Both the position numbers and the translations under genes were made by a program. DNA of 64,000 nt from Talinum fruticosum (taxonomy: Eukaryota; Streptophyta; Magnoliopsida; Caryophyllales; Talinaceae). Within the stretch, counting starts at the first letter, position 1. The number at the start of each line of letters is the position of its first letter. The notes beneath the pieces are model-generated. The model did not search any database, was not told the origin of the DNA, and saw nothing but the letters and a program-made list of their open reading frames with translations. The stretch is from positions 821,001 through 885,000 of the forward strand of contig JAITYX010000030.1 of NCBI GenBank assembly GCA_021018815.1, given 5' to 3'. Below, piece after piece: positions 39,421-53,065 of the stretch.

Positions 39421-39610
39421 ATATTTCGAGTCTTCAACCATTAGTTTAAGTTTTTGGTTAAATTGGTTTTCAATATGATATCGGAGCTTTTTGAACGAGA
39501 ATTCTCGGTTCGAATCTTAGCACCTCCCATATTAATTATTGCACGAGGTAAAGAAGAATCTTTATTGCATTCATACTTCAAGCCCACAACAACCCCATAT
39601 TGATCCTTAT
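39421..39610 (+). mobile_element. LTR/TRIM-like fragment with tRNA-Met primer site
   Basis: The segment has ACCATTAGTTTAAGTTTTTG followed by TGATATCGGAGC at 39476-39487. The latter differs at two positions from TGGTATCAGAGC, the primer-binding site complementary to initiator tRNA-Met. GGTTCGAATCTTAGCACC follows. This arrangement is typical of the LTR end and primer site of small TRIM-type retroelements. No coding region or second LTR was found. Confidence 0.4.
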
Positions 39611-40051
39611 TCGGAAAGGATGACCATGAACATAGGAGCTAAATTTTAAAAATTAAAACAAAATACTATTTATAATAATCTTGGGTCCATAGTATACTTT
39701 TGCTATTAGTAATTATATATGTTATTCTTATAACTCGTATAGTAATTGATATTATGATTTTTGTAACTAATTAAATATTTAAGAACTATTACTAAATATT
39801 TGCATAGTTCACTTGACTTAACTTAATAAAAATATATATATACATAAAAGGGTAAAATTTAAATTATATTGTTGAGTTATTGTAGCAGCACGGTACTTGA
39901 AAGTCCCGGACTATGATATGATCATCACTACATAAAATAATTGAAAAAAATACAAACAACTAATTATTACATCACACGCCGAAAAATATACATTTTTTAA
40001 TTGAAACTACGGACATAAATAAACATATTAATTTTTAAATTTGATTTTCCT

Positions 40052-40056
<5 letters not shown>

Positions 40057-40103
<47 letters not shown>
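40057..40103. repeat. (TA)n microsatellite
   Basis: About 23 TA units, roughly 420 bp upstream of the IRKI start codon. Confidence 0.9.
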
Positions 40104-40108
<5 letters not shown>

Positions 40109-40519
40109 GTTGATTTGTACTCGAATTTAAGCTTTATATGAGAGCAAAATAAAAAATAAAAAATAGGAATTTATGCGCCTATAACAGATGGATGTGGAAG
40201 TGGACGTGCCAATACCTCAAACTTTGTGGATTTGTGATATCCTCTTACCATCATTACGTTTTTGGAAGGTGACAAATTTTTACAGAGAGAACGAAAGAAA
40301 CACTGAAGAAGCAGAAGCAGAAGCAGAAGAAGGACCATCCAATTTACGGCAGGCTTCTGATTCTGACCGCCAAATTACAAATTAAAGACTCTCACCCTCC
40401 CTCCCTTGTAATGCTTCATACATACAAGGGAAGGAATTCATTGAGACTCAGAAAGAGGAGAGAGAGACAAATAAAAACTCTTTCTTCTCCATCGTCAGCT
40501 CTCCATCCTCCCTCCATCA

Positions 40520-42098
40520 ATGCCTCCTCCTTCCTCTTCCCCTTCTCTCCATCCCCATCGCTCCCACCTCTTCACTCCTGTATGTATACCCTTCTTCTCT
40601 TCTCTTTTTGATTTGTGGTTTTGGCTTTCTTCAGTTTTATTCTTAATGGGTTTCTGTTTCTTTGGCAGATTCAGGAGGGCAACGAGAGCGAGGAGACAGA
40701 GGAACGGCACCGTTTTGGTTCAGCCACCCCTAGTGCCACCAGCTCCGGCTGCACCGACAGCTACATCCACCACGCGACCCCGCTTCATGAACACGGAAAA
40801 AGTCCGGTAAGAACTCCGGCAGATCCCGCCGGCCGGAAAATGCCTCCCCAGCTGCCGACGACCGGAGCGTCTCCTGCAACAACTGCCGCCCTACTACGAG
40901 GGAGAAGACGTCTGTGGTGGTGGTTCCCGTCGATAACCACCTCACCAAACACTCTCTCTCCTCTTCCATTCCCAGCCCCAACGGCCTCTTCAAGACCCTC
41001 ATCACTGGGCTCTCCCGGAGAAGCCCGAAGCCGGCGGCGATGGAGTCTTCCTCCTCGATGGCGCCGGAGAGGGATGAGCACTGGAGGATCGCGGTGGCGG
41101 AGCTCTCCCACAAGCTCGTTCAGGCCACTAGAAAGAGGGACGAGGCGGTTCTGGAAGCTTCGAGACTTAAATACTCCATGGCTGAGCTCGAGAAGAAGCT
41201 CAACCGTCTTGAAGTCTACTGCCATAGCCTCAAATCTGGGCTCGAAATTTGCGGGTTGAATCAGAATCAAGCCCCAAGCCCAGTTCGCACCTCCCCGCAA
41301 TTCTCTCACCTCCGGGTCGATGACCACGACCTGATCATCAAAAACTTCTTGGTTTCTCTCTCCGAAGCCCGAGCTTCGATCCGGATTCTCAGCCGGGCGC
41401 TCACATCTCAGCTGAAATTAATGGGGGTCAAAGTCTTCGAGCGATTATCAACAATCTTACGATCTTATGACATTAAATTATCATCATCGAACAATCCCAG
41501 AAGCCTCCAATTCTACTTAGAGGCCTTGCTTAGCGCCGCCTTCTTCGAGGACTTCGAATCAGCCGGATTTTCTAGGAGCTCCCCGAACCGGGTCCTGAAC
41601 CCGATTGACAGATCCGAATCAAACTACGCAGCGTTCAACTCTTTGAAGGATTTGGCCTGGGAGGAGGTTCTGAGCAAAGGGACGAAGCATTTCAGCGAGG
41701 AATTCAGTAGGTTTTGCGACCGAAAGATGAGTGAGATTGTGGCAATGCTGGGATGGAACAGGCCATGGCCGGAGCAGCTTTTACAGGCCTTCTTCGGAGC
41801 TTCGAAAACCGTTTGGTTAGTCCATCTGTTGGCGAATTCAGTCCACCCGACTCTGACGATCTTTCGGGTCGATAAAGGGGTCCGGTTCGACCCGGTTTAC
41901 ATGGAAGACATGGGTGGAGACAAGGCCAAAAAGCTAGTGCCCACCATGGTTCGGATCATGGTGGCACCCGGGTTCTATGTGTATGATAATGTGGTCAAGT
42001 GCAAGGTTCTTTGCAGGTATTATAATACTACTAGTACTACTTCTAGTGCTTTTAGTACTAATGGTGATGATAATAGGATTAGCCTATCACCACCATGA
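40520..42098 (+). CDS. IRKI: IRK-interacting protein-like (DUF641), with a -1 frameshift
   Basis: Exon 1 (40520-40579) encodes MPPPSSSPSLHPHRSHLFTP. A short GT-AG intron (40580-40668) is followed by exon 2, which opens IQEGNESEETEER. Near 40797-40801 (GG-AAAAA-GT) the conserved reading moves to another frame; one extra A would restore it. The downstream frame continues through VSCNNCRPTTREK, SPNGLFKTL, the DUF641 coiled coil (LSHKLVQATRKRDEAVLEAS and LKYSMAELEKKLNRLE), GTKHFSEEFSRFCDRKMSE and LLQAFFGASKTVWLVHLLAN. It ends near GFYVYDNVVKCKVLCRYY. With the frame mended the protein would be ~496 residues, normal for the family. DUF641 proteins include IRKI, a partner of the receptor kinase IRK, and GIL1. 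If the shift is real, translation could only begin at the ATG at 41040, losing the N terminus. I infer sequence error or recent decay. Confidence 0.85.
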
Positions 42099-43300
42099 TA
42101 TCATGATATGGCTACCTTTATCTTTACAAAATGGGGGCCAAAAAGGTTGTGAAATCAAATGTTAATGTTTTGGGGATCATTATATAAATGGATTTGTAGC
42201 ATAATAAAGTTCGGTTTTGTTGGTATATGTATATTTTATCCTAGCTTAAGGTTAGATTACATGGGTAGATTCTAAATTGACTCGGGTTGAATTGAAAATG
42301 AAAATACATTGGTTTTGGTTTTGGTTGGTTTGGAGTCAAAGTGAGAATTTGGCCTCATTTTATTTGTCTGTTTGTTTAGGTTGATTTTTGTGTTAGTGGT
42401 ATGGTTTTTGGTTTTAGGTAAGATGGTATGTGAATGTGATTGGTCCCTTTCAAGATTCACCACTTTTAAGGAGGAAGATGACAATTGACAACCCTTTTTA
42501 GAAGGAATTTGTGTGATGGGTACTTTTTGGAGAAGGGGGTGAGTTGAGTTTAACACTTTCACCCAAATGGCTTTCTCTCTAGGGCTCAAGTTGAGGGCCC
42601 AATTCCACCATATTCAGGCTACTGTGTTTGAGGGGATTGGCGTGGGGAAAAGGGTTTCCCTTTTTGGATCATCAATCCCACTCCCCCTCTTCAATTCCAT
42701 ACCTTTATAAAAGGTGCTTGTTTGAATTCAACATCTTTCTTCCCTTCTTTTTAAATTTGAAGGTGGATATAATCTAGAAATTGTGTTTACAGTTATGTTT
42801 TTTCCTATCGGTTTGAAACATGTAAATTCATTTTAGTATTTTATTATCTCTGATTAAGAAGTATGGTGTAAATATTTAAATAATTATTTTAATACGAGAT
42901 CTGCCTACAGTATCATCATACATAATAGAATGGAGCACTCCACATTATGAGTAAAGAAGATAACCCAAATTCAAATCCTTTAGAGTATACGTAGTTTTCC
43001 AGTAAATCTTTGCAATTTTTGTTGTTTCGAATGTATAGATTTCTAGTTCTCCAAGTTTGAAAGAAGAGTACATAAATTATGATATAAAGACATCAATGTG
43101 TACATTAATACTGCTCATTTTGAACAATTCAAAATACTCATTCAGTTGTTTTAAACCACATTTATTACTCAGCATTTCTTATTGGAATCAACACTTGACT
43201 TCAAGTGAAAGTTCAAAGGATTAGAATTTGGGAGATTCATATGTATTAGAAAAATTCCAAGCTAGACATTGCCAAAGTTGTTGCTGTACTCATTTGCATG
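42099..43300. other. 3' UTR of the IRKI gene and spacer
   Basis: The first ~150 bp are probably 3' UTR (AATAAAG at ~42203 could be the poly(A) signal). The rest shows no gene. Confidence 0.4.
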
Positions 43301-43472
43301 TTGTTATGCAAATCCCCCATGTCAAAACGGCATATATTTATAAAAGGTAATAGAGTGACTGATCGATCATAAATTTTGATACCATTTTGTTATACAAATC
43401 TGCCATGCTAAAATGGCATACATTTATAAAAGGTAATAGAGTGGCTGATCGATCATAAATTTTGATACTTTT
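43301..43472. repeat. 86-bp tandem duplication
   Basis: Two copies (43301-43386 and 43387-43472) share TTGTTATNCAAATC, ATTTATAAAAGGTAATAGAG and GATCGATCATAAATTTTGATA with a few differences, so the duplication is moderately old. Confidence 0.8.
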
Positions 43473-44700
43473 ATCTTTTTTAACAGGTTGTTTCATCCTC
43501 CATCGTAATTTTAATATTTCTTTGCTATTTTAACTTGAAGTTTCGTATTTTCCATTTTGCAGTGGGGAAATTATGAAAATGTCTAAGTTAACCACATTAT
43601 CTAAGAGAGCATTAATTGGGAGAGAGATGGGAGGATAAATATCTAACATGTGTAAGTTAGAGGAAAACACCCACATTGAGTGGGCAAGGCAAATGTTTCA
43701 ATGAGAGTGACAAATGAAAATGGGGCAATTAATTAAATTAAATTAAATTAAATGAGAGAGTATGAATGTAGAAGAAGGATGGCTGGGTTTATTAGCTGGC
43801 CTATCTATCAATCCAAGAATAAAAGACATTTGTCCTTTTTTCCCAACAAGTCCCCCACGTTATTATTACCCAAGTCCATTTCAAAGCGGCATAATCATGC
43901 CCATTACTCTACTTGGATCCTTATACGGCCCTACACTGCCTCCCAGCCCACCATCTATCTCTTTAAAGGCTTTATTACAACAATCTCACCTATTTTTATC
44001 TCCTACTACTCCTCGGTATTTTAATTTTAATTTTAATTTTTAGACGTCAATAGTCTCACCTTCAAAGTGATCCGATCAACCTTAACAAATGCCACCCACC
44101 ATCTCGAGATTTGGCCTTAACTGGCATGGCTTAGGGCTCCCAATTTAGCTATTTGGAGGCACAAAAAGCTCAATGGCAAGAGTAAAGCCATATACTTTCA
44201 TTAATCACAAGATGTTATCTTTGTAAGATTCTAATAAGCAAAAGAAGCGAGCACTGCTTTTATTAATAACATATTTTTATAAAAATATCATAATTTTCGC
44301 TAAAATAGGATATAATTTACAATCAGCTAATTTTGAGTGAGGTTAAATTGTATGACATATTAGGTTCAAATATTTGAATCATATAAGAGATCCAACTAAG
44401 GGAACGATCTCAGTTAAAAAATTCATTATCTCTCCTATTTTAATCTTTTTAATTAAAAAATATATTAATGAAAGAGCTCTACTTATGGATTACAACAATT
44501 TAATTTTAACGAAATGAAAATAAAAGACTAAAGAAAAACGAAATAAATATATTGTCAATGAAATTTTAATCTCATGATTAGGACTAAAGTTTTATATATA
44601 TTCAATTTTCACTCTCTATTATATTACAATTGTATATAATTCACGATCCTCTAAATTTTAAAAAATAAAAAAATTTGGTTATGTAGTTATATTATATTAT
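43473..44700. other. intergenic, no gene seen
   Basis: Includes a less AT-rich stretch (43750-44040) with overlapping short ORFs of ~90 codons that match no family I know. The remainder is AT-rich. Confidence 0.4.
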
Positions 44701-45026
44701 CTTTTTTTGTTTTTGGAAATAAAAGTACGGAAAGTGGTAAATTTCTATTTTCTACCCGCGAGACCAAAGTCAGTTTGGGCGCCCGAACACTCCCCGCCAC
44801 CCCCAAACAAGAAAAAAGGGAGATCCTCTGTCTTTGCCGGGCACTCTTCCAACGGTTGGCGATCACTCACCAGTCCCCGCTTCCGATCACCGGCGAACAT
44901 TCTCTCTCTCCTCTATCTTTCTCTCCGTCTCGTCTCTAACAATGCATGTTTCTTTCTCATTTCCTTCTCTGAATCTCTTCAATTGATCTGATTTTTTGAT
45001 CTCACGATCATACACAGTCTCCAGCA

Positions 45027-48000
45027 ATGTCGATGTCCGATTCAGACGGCTCCTCCCACGCCGGCATCGAATACAAGTACTTTCGGCAGATCACTCGTGA
45101 TCGTAAGTTTCTCTCTCCTCTCATCTTTTCCCCATTCACAGTTCCCCGCCATTTATGTCAGTAGAAATCATAAGGATTTTTTTCTTGTAATTTGATTTAA
45201 TATAAGGAGATTGATTTGCGTTGTCGCTTTCTTGTTTATAGTAGTATATAGCATATTAGAGTTTGCATTCAATCAATTTTGTTTCTTTAAGTATAGTGGC
45301 ATTAAACTATGATGTTTTGCGGATTCAGGGAATTTAATTTATTGCCTTACTGGTTTACCATTTTTGTTGCTCTCTCCAATTCCCCTGTTACTGTTGCATA
45401 TTCGGATTGCTTGGGAAATTCGCGATATTTCTCACTGATATCGATAGTTGATTAAAAAAATGTTTCGTATTATTAGTCACGTTCATACTTTTCTCCTGGC
45501 GAAGTATAAGGGTGATATGGTGTGATAGTGTTGAGGCTTATGTTCACAAGCTAAGGATTGGTGAACAAGTGTTAGACTTGCATGAAATGAAAAGGTTAAG
45601 TTACTGATGAAGAAGACATAATTGCAATTAGCAGATTGATCGCTAATTGAGTTCATATGAATATTGAGGCGGTAGTCAATTGACATCTACTGATGAAATC
45701 ATATGATCGTGGAATTTCTTTTCCGTCACATTCTATTGATTGTATATTGGTTAGCAATAAGCGTTCCTCTGTCCTGGATTACTTTTTTAAATCCTAGTTT
45801 TTAGTGAAATACTTAAAAGAATAAATTGGGAATGCAAACATAAATTATGTGGGTCTTTTGGAATCGGTTTTTGTGCAGGTTGAAATGTCTACGAGAGATA
45901 AGACCGTCTACATTTGGTTCTCTTTAGACCTTATGCAGCCGGAATCCATACTAAAGGGAGGCGTTGTTATTGGGAATGCAAACAATAGTAGAATTTAACT
46001 GTGGGAAAAGTGTGGCTAGCTATATTGAAAAACTTGAAAATGGAAACAATTTTATTTGTGCAATCTGAGCTGAAGGCATTTCTCACCTAGCTACCTTTGT
46101 CTTTTACTTGGATACAGGGTTGCTTAATGAGATGCTTGGATCAGGGAAGAAGGGGGACTCGAGCTCAAGTTGGAAGGTCTATTCTGATTTTTTTCTGTTG
46201 CTGAGTCTGGTATAAGTATAACCATTATATTTGTGGGACCAGACGTATATGTTAAACAAATTTTCATATTTCATGGTGCTTTGTCATTGATTGTAACTTC
46301 TACTCTTAAAGAAAGAATAAGAGATTCATCACCTCAAAGCATTGCTTATTAGGCATATACCTGCTAACAGCTTGTGCCCCGACAAAGTTTCTAATGGTTT
46401 ATTGACTCGTGTCTCATAACTCTTATTCCTATTTTTTGGTTGGTTTATGCTTGATTTCTTGTATGAAAGTGGCTCCGATTTTTTTTACTTTTTGGCTCTT
46501 AACTTTCAGGTTCTCATCATGGACAGATTTACTGTTAAGATAATGTCATGTGCTTGCAAGATGGCTGACATCACTGATGCTGGAGTTTCATGTGAGAATC
46601 AGATTAAAGGCCTACTCTTTCACTGTATCATGGTCTCTGCATTTCTTGTAATTAGTTCCTATAGGTCTGAATAGTGGGATTTCCAATGCTCAATTTTTCC
46701 CTACTTATATTATTTAGTGTGATTAAGATAAAAGTGGGACTCGGAAATACGTCCTGTTGGTCAGGTGCAGTTGTTCTCCTTATTCACAGGAATCGCAGCT
46801 GACAGCTCTCAACATTTTGGTTTCGGGTTTGAAAAAGCTTCATCAAAGCCTAAATATTTGGTTCTAATCTGACCAACACATTAAAAATGCCTATATTTGT
46901 AGGTATTGTGGGATACTAGTATTATTTTTGGGTGCAGCAGTGAAGATTCTTCAAAAAAAGCTTTCTTGGTACCCTTTTATCTTTGCTTGCGTTTGGGTGC
47001 GGAAGTTTTCTGGATCTTCTCGGACATCTCATTGCTTACTACATCTCTTTGAGACAAACTACCATACCATACTCTCACACTTGCAAGTGGATACAGGGTG
47101 CTTTATGTGACTGATTCGCAATGAAGTTGGGAACTTCCTGTATTGAATGAATTAAATGCTCCACCCTCCCCTTAAAAAAAGAAAGAAAAAGAAACTCTTT
47201 TTCATTGAAGGTTTCAATCTGTTTGGTGGATACAGTGGTGGAAGACATTTACAGGCGGAGACAGCCATTGCCTACTATGGATGCTATATACTACATTCAG
47301 CCTTTAAAGGAGAAGTAATGCTTTTTGCTCTTCACATTCATGCTCTTAATATTCTGTAGAGGATAATAGAATTCCATGCTAGGAACAGAGGTTTGATAGT
47401 TTTTGGGGTAAACAGATCAATTAATATGAGATGGCAAGATTCTTAAGAATTATGTTTTACTGAAATGGAAGGTCAATTATGGATGGGGCCGTGAGGGGAA
47501 TACTAAAATAAAAGTTACTGCTTTTACTTCAATGGAGTATATTTTCCCGCTAGTTGTACAAAGAGTTCTGAACATTTTTTATTTTTGATTTTTTTCTCAA
47601 GAAAAGTTCTGCACCTGGCAAGTTTGGAAATTTCCTAATGTCCTCCACCCATTTCCACCATATATTCTAAGCTGTGATGATGTACGAGAATGTATTCCTC
47701 GGGCTTCTATAGCTAAAAATGTAATTGTTGTATCTAATGCTTATCTGCTTCTATCATTTGATGATTGCAGTGTTATCATGTTCATGTCAGATATGTCTGG
47801 AAAATCGCCTTTATACAAGAAGTAAGATCTCTTTTAACCGGTACCCCCCAAGCCTTTAGAATATCAACATTTGTACCTTATAAATAAAATCCTACGAGAC
47901 TTTTTTTCTTTTCTACTTTTGGGGTCAATTTTACATCTTTCGCTAAAATTTTCTTGCAGAGCATCTGTTTTCTTCAGTTCATCTGTTAGTAAAGAACTGG

Positions 48001-51000
48001 TCAGCTACATCAAGAAAGATGCTACAGTTTTGCCCCGCATCAGAGCATTGAGTGAGGTTATGGTCTTGCATTAAAGTGAATGTTGATAAGGCATGCTCCT
48101 TTGAGTAAATTTCATTAATACTAAAATTCTACTGCTGAACTGGTGCAGATGAATTTGGAATTTTTGCTTTTGATAATCAGGTGAGTGTTTCTGGTGCTGT
48201 TATTATATCTGCCACGTTTGTCAACTGTTACTTTTTTATGAAATATGCTGCTCACCGAAATTAACATTTCTGAGGCTTTTAATTGTCTGTTACTAGAGGC
48301 ACCCCCTCTTAATAGGAAGGAAATTATGATTATCAAGTTTCTTTATCTCCAGCAGATAATGAAGGAACTCAACATTTTAGACATGTTCTTCTTCTTATCT
48401 CCGTTTTGAAAAAATTGGATCAAACTCCTTTGCTTCATCTTTTATTCTCCTTGGCAATGCAACACAGGCTATGATTGGTGTTGATGCACTTAACTAATTG
48501 TCCAAAGAATTGATATTGGTGTTGATCATCCTCTATTATTATAGGGCAAGGTTCTTGAGGCATGATGATTACCTTTGCTTTCTATTAAGGAAGAGCATTT
48601 TTGTTTGTCTCTTGTGTATAGCCCATTCTTCAGGCACATAATCAACAATTATCACACTCTATTTTCTAGAGAGCCCTTTGGGTTCTTATCTGTTCCTTCT
48701 CTTGGCATCAGATGTTCCGTTATCTTTTTTCCAATAAGATGTTCATTTTCTTTTTGTCCAAATTGTCATCATGTCAATGCTTCCTAGGGTTTTCTTACTG
48801 ATAATGAGATGGCTTTGGAGGAGCTGTTTGGAGATGATGAGAACCACCATAACGTTGAGCAGTGCTTACTTGTGATGGCCACCCGAATTGCAACAACTTT
48901 TGCTTCCTTGCGGGTAGGTTAAGTATCCTGCTAATAATCCAGAAGTCAGCACAGAGTTTTCTTAAACTTACAAAATATGTTGTATTTAGGAGCTGCCTTT
49001 TGTTCGCTACCGTGCTGCCAAGTCTTTGGATCCCACTACGGTGACAACATATCATGATCTACTTCCTACAAAGCTAGCTGCATTTATTTGGAACATTTTG
49101 ACAAAGTATAAGACCACGATTGCCAACTTTCCACAGACAGAAACATGTGAACTTCTCGTTCTTGACCGATCTGTTGATCAGGTATGCAGATGTATTGATT
49201 GGTTTTATGCAGAATGCAAAGCGTGCTCACCCCTGTTGGATATTCCAAGTTTTTATTTTCAGATTGCTCCTGTTATACATGAGTGGACTTATGAGGCCAT
49301 GTGCCATGATCTACTGACTTTGGAGGGAAATAAATATGTGCAAGAGGTATCCCTTGATATTCCACATTCCTTGCTTTAAGTGTTTCTTGACGCTTTGTTT
49401 TCTTCTCTTCCTCTATTTGTTTACATGCCTGATTCATTCCAACTTCATCTAGGTTCCAAACCAAACAGGTGGCCCCCTGAGAAAAAGGAGGTCCTATTAG
49501 AGGACCATGATCCTCTCTGGTTGGAGCTTCGACATTTACATATTGCAGATGTGTGTTTCATTCTTAATCTTTACCACTTATGAGACTTTTGGATATCTTG
49601 TGATCTCTGTCTGTGTTATTAGGCTAGTGAACGGCTGCATGAAAAATTCACCAGTTTCGTAGCCAAGAATAAAGCAGCACAAATGCAGCATGGTTCGAGG
49701 TTTGCAAGCTTTTCCGGTTCATTCCCTCAGTTAATGTATCTTTAAGGTTTGGTGGATCATTTAGTCTGCACGTCATCTTCCTGATGAAAGTGGTTGTCGT
49801 CTTTGTCTTGTTCCGAGTAATTTTCAGGGCATGATTCCATGATGCATTATGTCAGAAATGTTTTGTATTATTGTTAATTTGTTGTTATACGATGGGCTTT
49901 AATCTGAAAAGTGATTTGTGAAGATTTCATGGGCTTAAGTTAGCTCTGGGTGTCCATTACCACTCTTTGTTCTGTGGGGAAACGGAGGACTTATCTTTGG
50001 ACACCTTGTCTCTAATTCACAGTAAATCCTGGTGCTGTTCCGTACGATCACAGACATGGCACCATCTACTCTTTTTAATCCATGCTGGCCTCCAAGAAGA
50101 ATTATTTTTTGTTTTTTTAGGTGGTGTCAGCTGCCCGTCCATTGTTCCCCCTGTGTAGGGTTTGGCCTTATTGGTTAAACTTGACTTTTTGCCTCTTGCC
50201 CTGTGTGGAGTGATTTAGATGTACACATCTTCATGCTTTCACTTACAGAGAGACTCCATGCAGAACGCTGCCGTGTTATAGTTTAATATTTATTCTCATT
50301 GATACTGTGACTATTGTCCTCTGTAGCAACCAACTTGCTACAATTTATAGTAGAGCATATTTCTAGTTAAATTTTCCATTATCCTTGGTATTGGCAAAAG
50401 TATTTGGCATATTTAGGTTGAAAAAGGTTGCTTTAGTTTGCTTTGACGAACCTCTATGATTAATCTCTCAATTGTGTTTAAATTATCTTCCAGAGATAGT
50501 GCAGACCTTTCGACACGTGAATTGCAAAAGATGGTCCAGGCTTTGCCACAGTATAGTGACCAAATTAATAAGCTGTCTCTGCATGTGGAGGTTAGTTCCA
50601 TATAACCAAGTTCCCAAATTTGGGATTAGTAGGCCTGTGGTTGCTCTAGTAGTCAAAGCTTAGACTTTCATCTGCATTCTGTAGTGCCTCTCGAAATAGT
50701 ACTTGATATTTCCTGTATTTAGTTACCGTTCTTACTTTCTACCATTGTTTCCATAAGTGCTCATGCCACTCAAAATTCTGCTAATTCCATTAGGGGTTGT
50801 TGATTGTTTAGAATTCATTAACATGAAAGGAAACTTCACAATACATAGCCAATATTGAAGATTGTCTTTCATATAATAAAATTGCCAGCACGAATCATGA
50901 TAACACAGATTTGGTTCTACAGATTGCTGGAAAGATCAACCGGATTATTAGGGAGCAAGGTCTTAAAGATGTCGGTCAACTGGAGCAGGACCTTGTTTTT

Positions 51001-53065
51001 GGCGATGCTGGGACTAAAGAACTCATCAACTTTTTGAGGACAAATGAGGTAGAATCACTGAGGCTTGACTATTTGTAAATTTAATTTTAAGACTTATGAT
51101 TGATACACATCCTACAAAAATTGCAAACTCTTCATCAGGATGTAAGCTCTGAAAATAAATTGCGCTTATTGATGGTATATGCTGCTTCCTACACTGAGAA
51201 ATTTGAGGGTGAAAAAGGCTCAAAGTTGATGCAGGTAATTTCTTGTCCTTTCCGCTGGAATACTGGTAATCCAAGGTTTTTTTAAAAAAAAAAGAATTGA
51301 ATCTTACTATGAATTTTATCACACTTTAAATGGTTAAGGCATAAGCGGAATCTAATCCATGTTTGCAAATTCTCTCATTTGGTTAACTTCGTTTCTTTTT
51401 CCTGCACTGTTCAGCTAGCAAGGTTATCACAAGAAGACATGAATGCTATAAATAACTTGAAATTGCTCGGATCAACCCCTGAAACAAAGAAAAGTTCCGG
51501 GGAGGATTTTCATTGAAGTTTGACAGTAAGGTGAAATCCTTATTGGAATGCTTTGCTCTTTGTTCTTGTGCTCAGACTGTATTCTTTCCCTGATATTCTT
51601 TCATGTGCAAGCAGAAAAAGAAAGGGGCGAGAAAGGACCGAACTGATGAAGAAACGACATGGCAGTTGTGGCGTTTTTACCCAATGATAGAGGTAACTGA
51701 TGACTATCCATTTTTCCCTGATAGATAAGCCTCTTAAGATGCCAAGAGCTCCTAAACAAAAATATCAGCTCATTGTACGGGCAGAATCCCCACCAGCTAT
51801 GGCATTATTGGAACTTGGAAGCATTGGTCCTTCTTCCACCTTGTCCCTTCCCTTAATTTAAAACTAGTAAAAGCTAAGTAGACATGCTTGCATTGGTTTT
51901 CTGGAGCACTAAGATGATCCTTTACTTCAAATCTCCATGGCTTGCTTTGTCGGTAGTCCTGTTCCTTCCTGCCTTGGAAATTACTCTTGATTCCTTCTCT
52001 GGCTATGGAACTTACTGCCTCCTTCCTAAATCCTACACTAGAATTTGACTTGAAGTGGTATGAGAGCTTGCTGCCCATTGTCATGAAAATGTTTACAATC
52101 ATTAGAAAAATGAGTTTACTGTCCTTGTTGTGGGCCAAGGAAACTATGATATAATAAAATTCTTTTAGCATATTTCACAACAATACCATTATGTTTCAAT
52201 CTTACTCCTTTCTAATGTCCTCATAAACTAAAGGATTAATTCCTATTCATCTTTTAGGAACTTGTTGAAAAGCTCAGCAAAGGAGAACTTCCCAAGGATG
52301 AGTATCCGTGTATGAATGAGCCAAGTCCAACGGTTCATGGGACTGCACATCCAGCATCAGTGCAATATACTGAAACCCCGGTTGCTCAATCTAGGAGGTC
52401 AAGACGTGCTCCAACATGGGCTCGAGCTCGAAATTCTGATGATGGATATTCAAGGTAACTTCTTCATTATTCTTTCATCAAATGCATTTCCCGTTGATAT
52501 CATGTCCTGGGTATATCTTTAGAATTTAGATAATTGCTTTTGCAATTTGCTTCCAGGGAAAGTAAACTCCATGAATGGTGTGTGCATTTCATGAATTCAT
52601 TGCCCTCTGACATGATTTCTTTTTTTCTTTTGAACCCTCGTCTATGCATTTGATGCAGTGATTCAGTGCTGAGACATGTGTCAAGTGATTTGAGCAGGAG
52701 GATGGGCAAACGTATTTTTGTATTTATTGCAGGTTGTGTTACGAGGTCAGAGGTAAGTAGAATTGGATATGTTTCTGATTTGAGGCATTCATCTTTTTTG
52801 TTTTCCTGAAATTATAGTTGTGATTTCTCCTCAGCTGCGAGCTTGTCATAAGCTGACTGCAAAGTTGAACAGAGAAGTTATTCTGGGTTCTACCAGTATT
52901 GATGATCCGGAAAAATTTATCTCGGTACAGAAGATTTATTTATAACTATTATACATAAAATTTGATATTATTTTCATTCATCCTGATGTTTTCACCCCCC
53001 AAAAAACCCAGAAACTGAAGCAGCTGTCAGAGAAGGACATTTCACTGGATGATCTCGAGATATAG
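45027..53065 (+). CDS. KEU: KEULE/SEC1-type Sec1/Munc18 protein, with three -1 frameshifts
   Basis: This Sec1/Munc18-family protein would bind syntaxins (KNOLLE/SYP111 in Arabidopsis) and promote vesicle fusion in cytokinesis and secretion. Twenty-one GT-AG exons are traceable: 45027-45102, 46118-46176, 46510-46591, 47236-47314, 47771-47821, 47960-48056, 48149-48180, 48788-48913, 48990-49181, 49263-49346, 49453-49550, 49623-49699, 50494-50590, 50923-51048, 51139-51234, 51415-51530, 51615-51692, 52258-52454, 52659-52752, 52835-52924 and 53012-53065. Signatures include [92 protein letters not shown] and a C-terminal SLDDLEI. Exons 7, 11 and 16 are each one base short, at T5 (48161-48165), C5 (49483-49487) and G4 (51499-51502). 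Adding those bases gives 667 codons, the family length. No substitution-type stop was found. Confidence 0.9.

Noticed and set aside
40615..41259. 214-codon plus-strand ORF across the IRKI frameshift
   Set aside because: Its first part is intron 1 and its last part runs out of frame through DUF641 coding sequence. Only 40669-40800 of it is real coding sequence.
40785..41327. 180-codon minus-strand ORF
   Set aside because: Antisense of the IRKI exon; GC-rich shadow.
43752..44043. Two overlapping ~90-codon ORFs
   Set aside because: Both frames are open by chance in a pyrimidine-rich stretch; no family resemblance.
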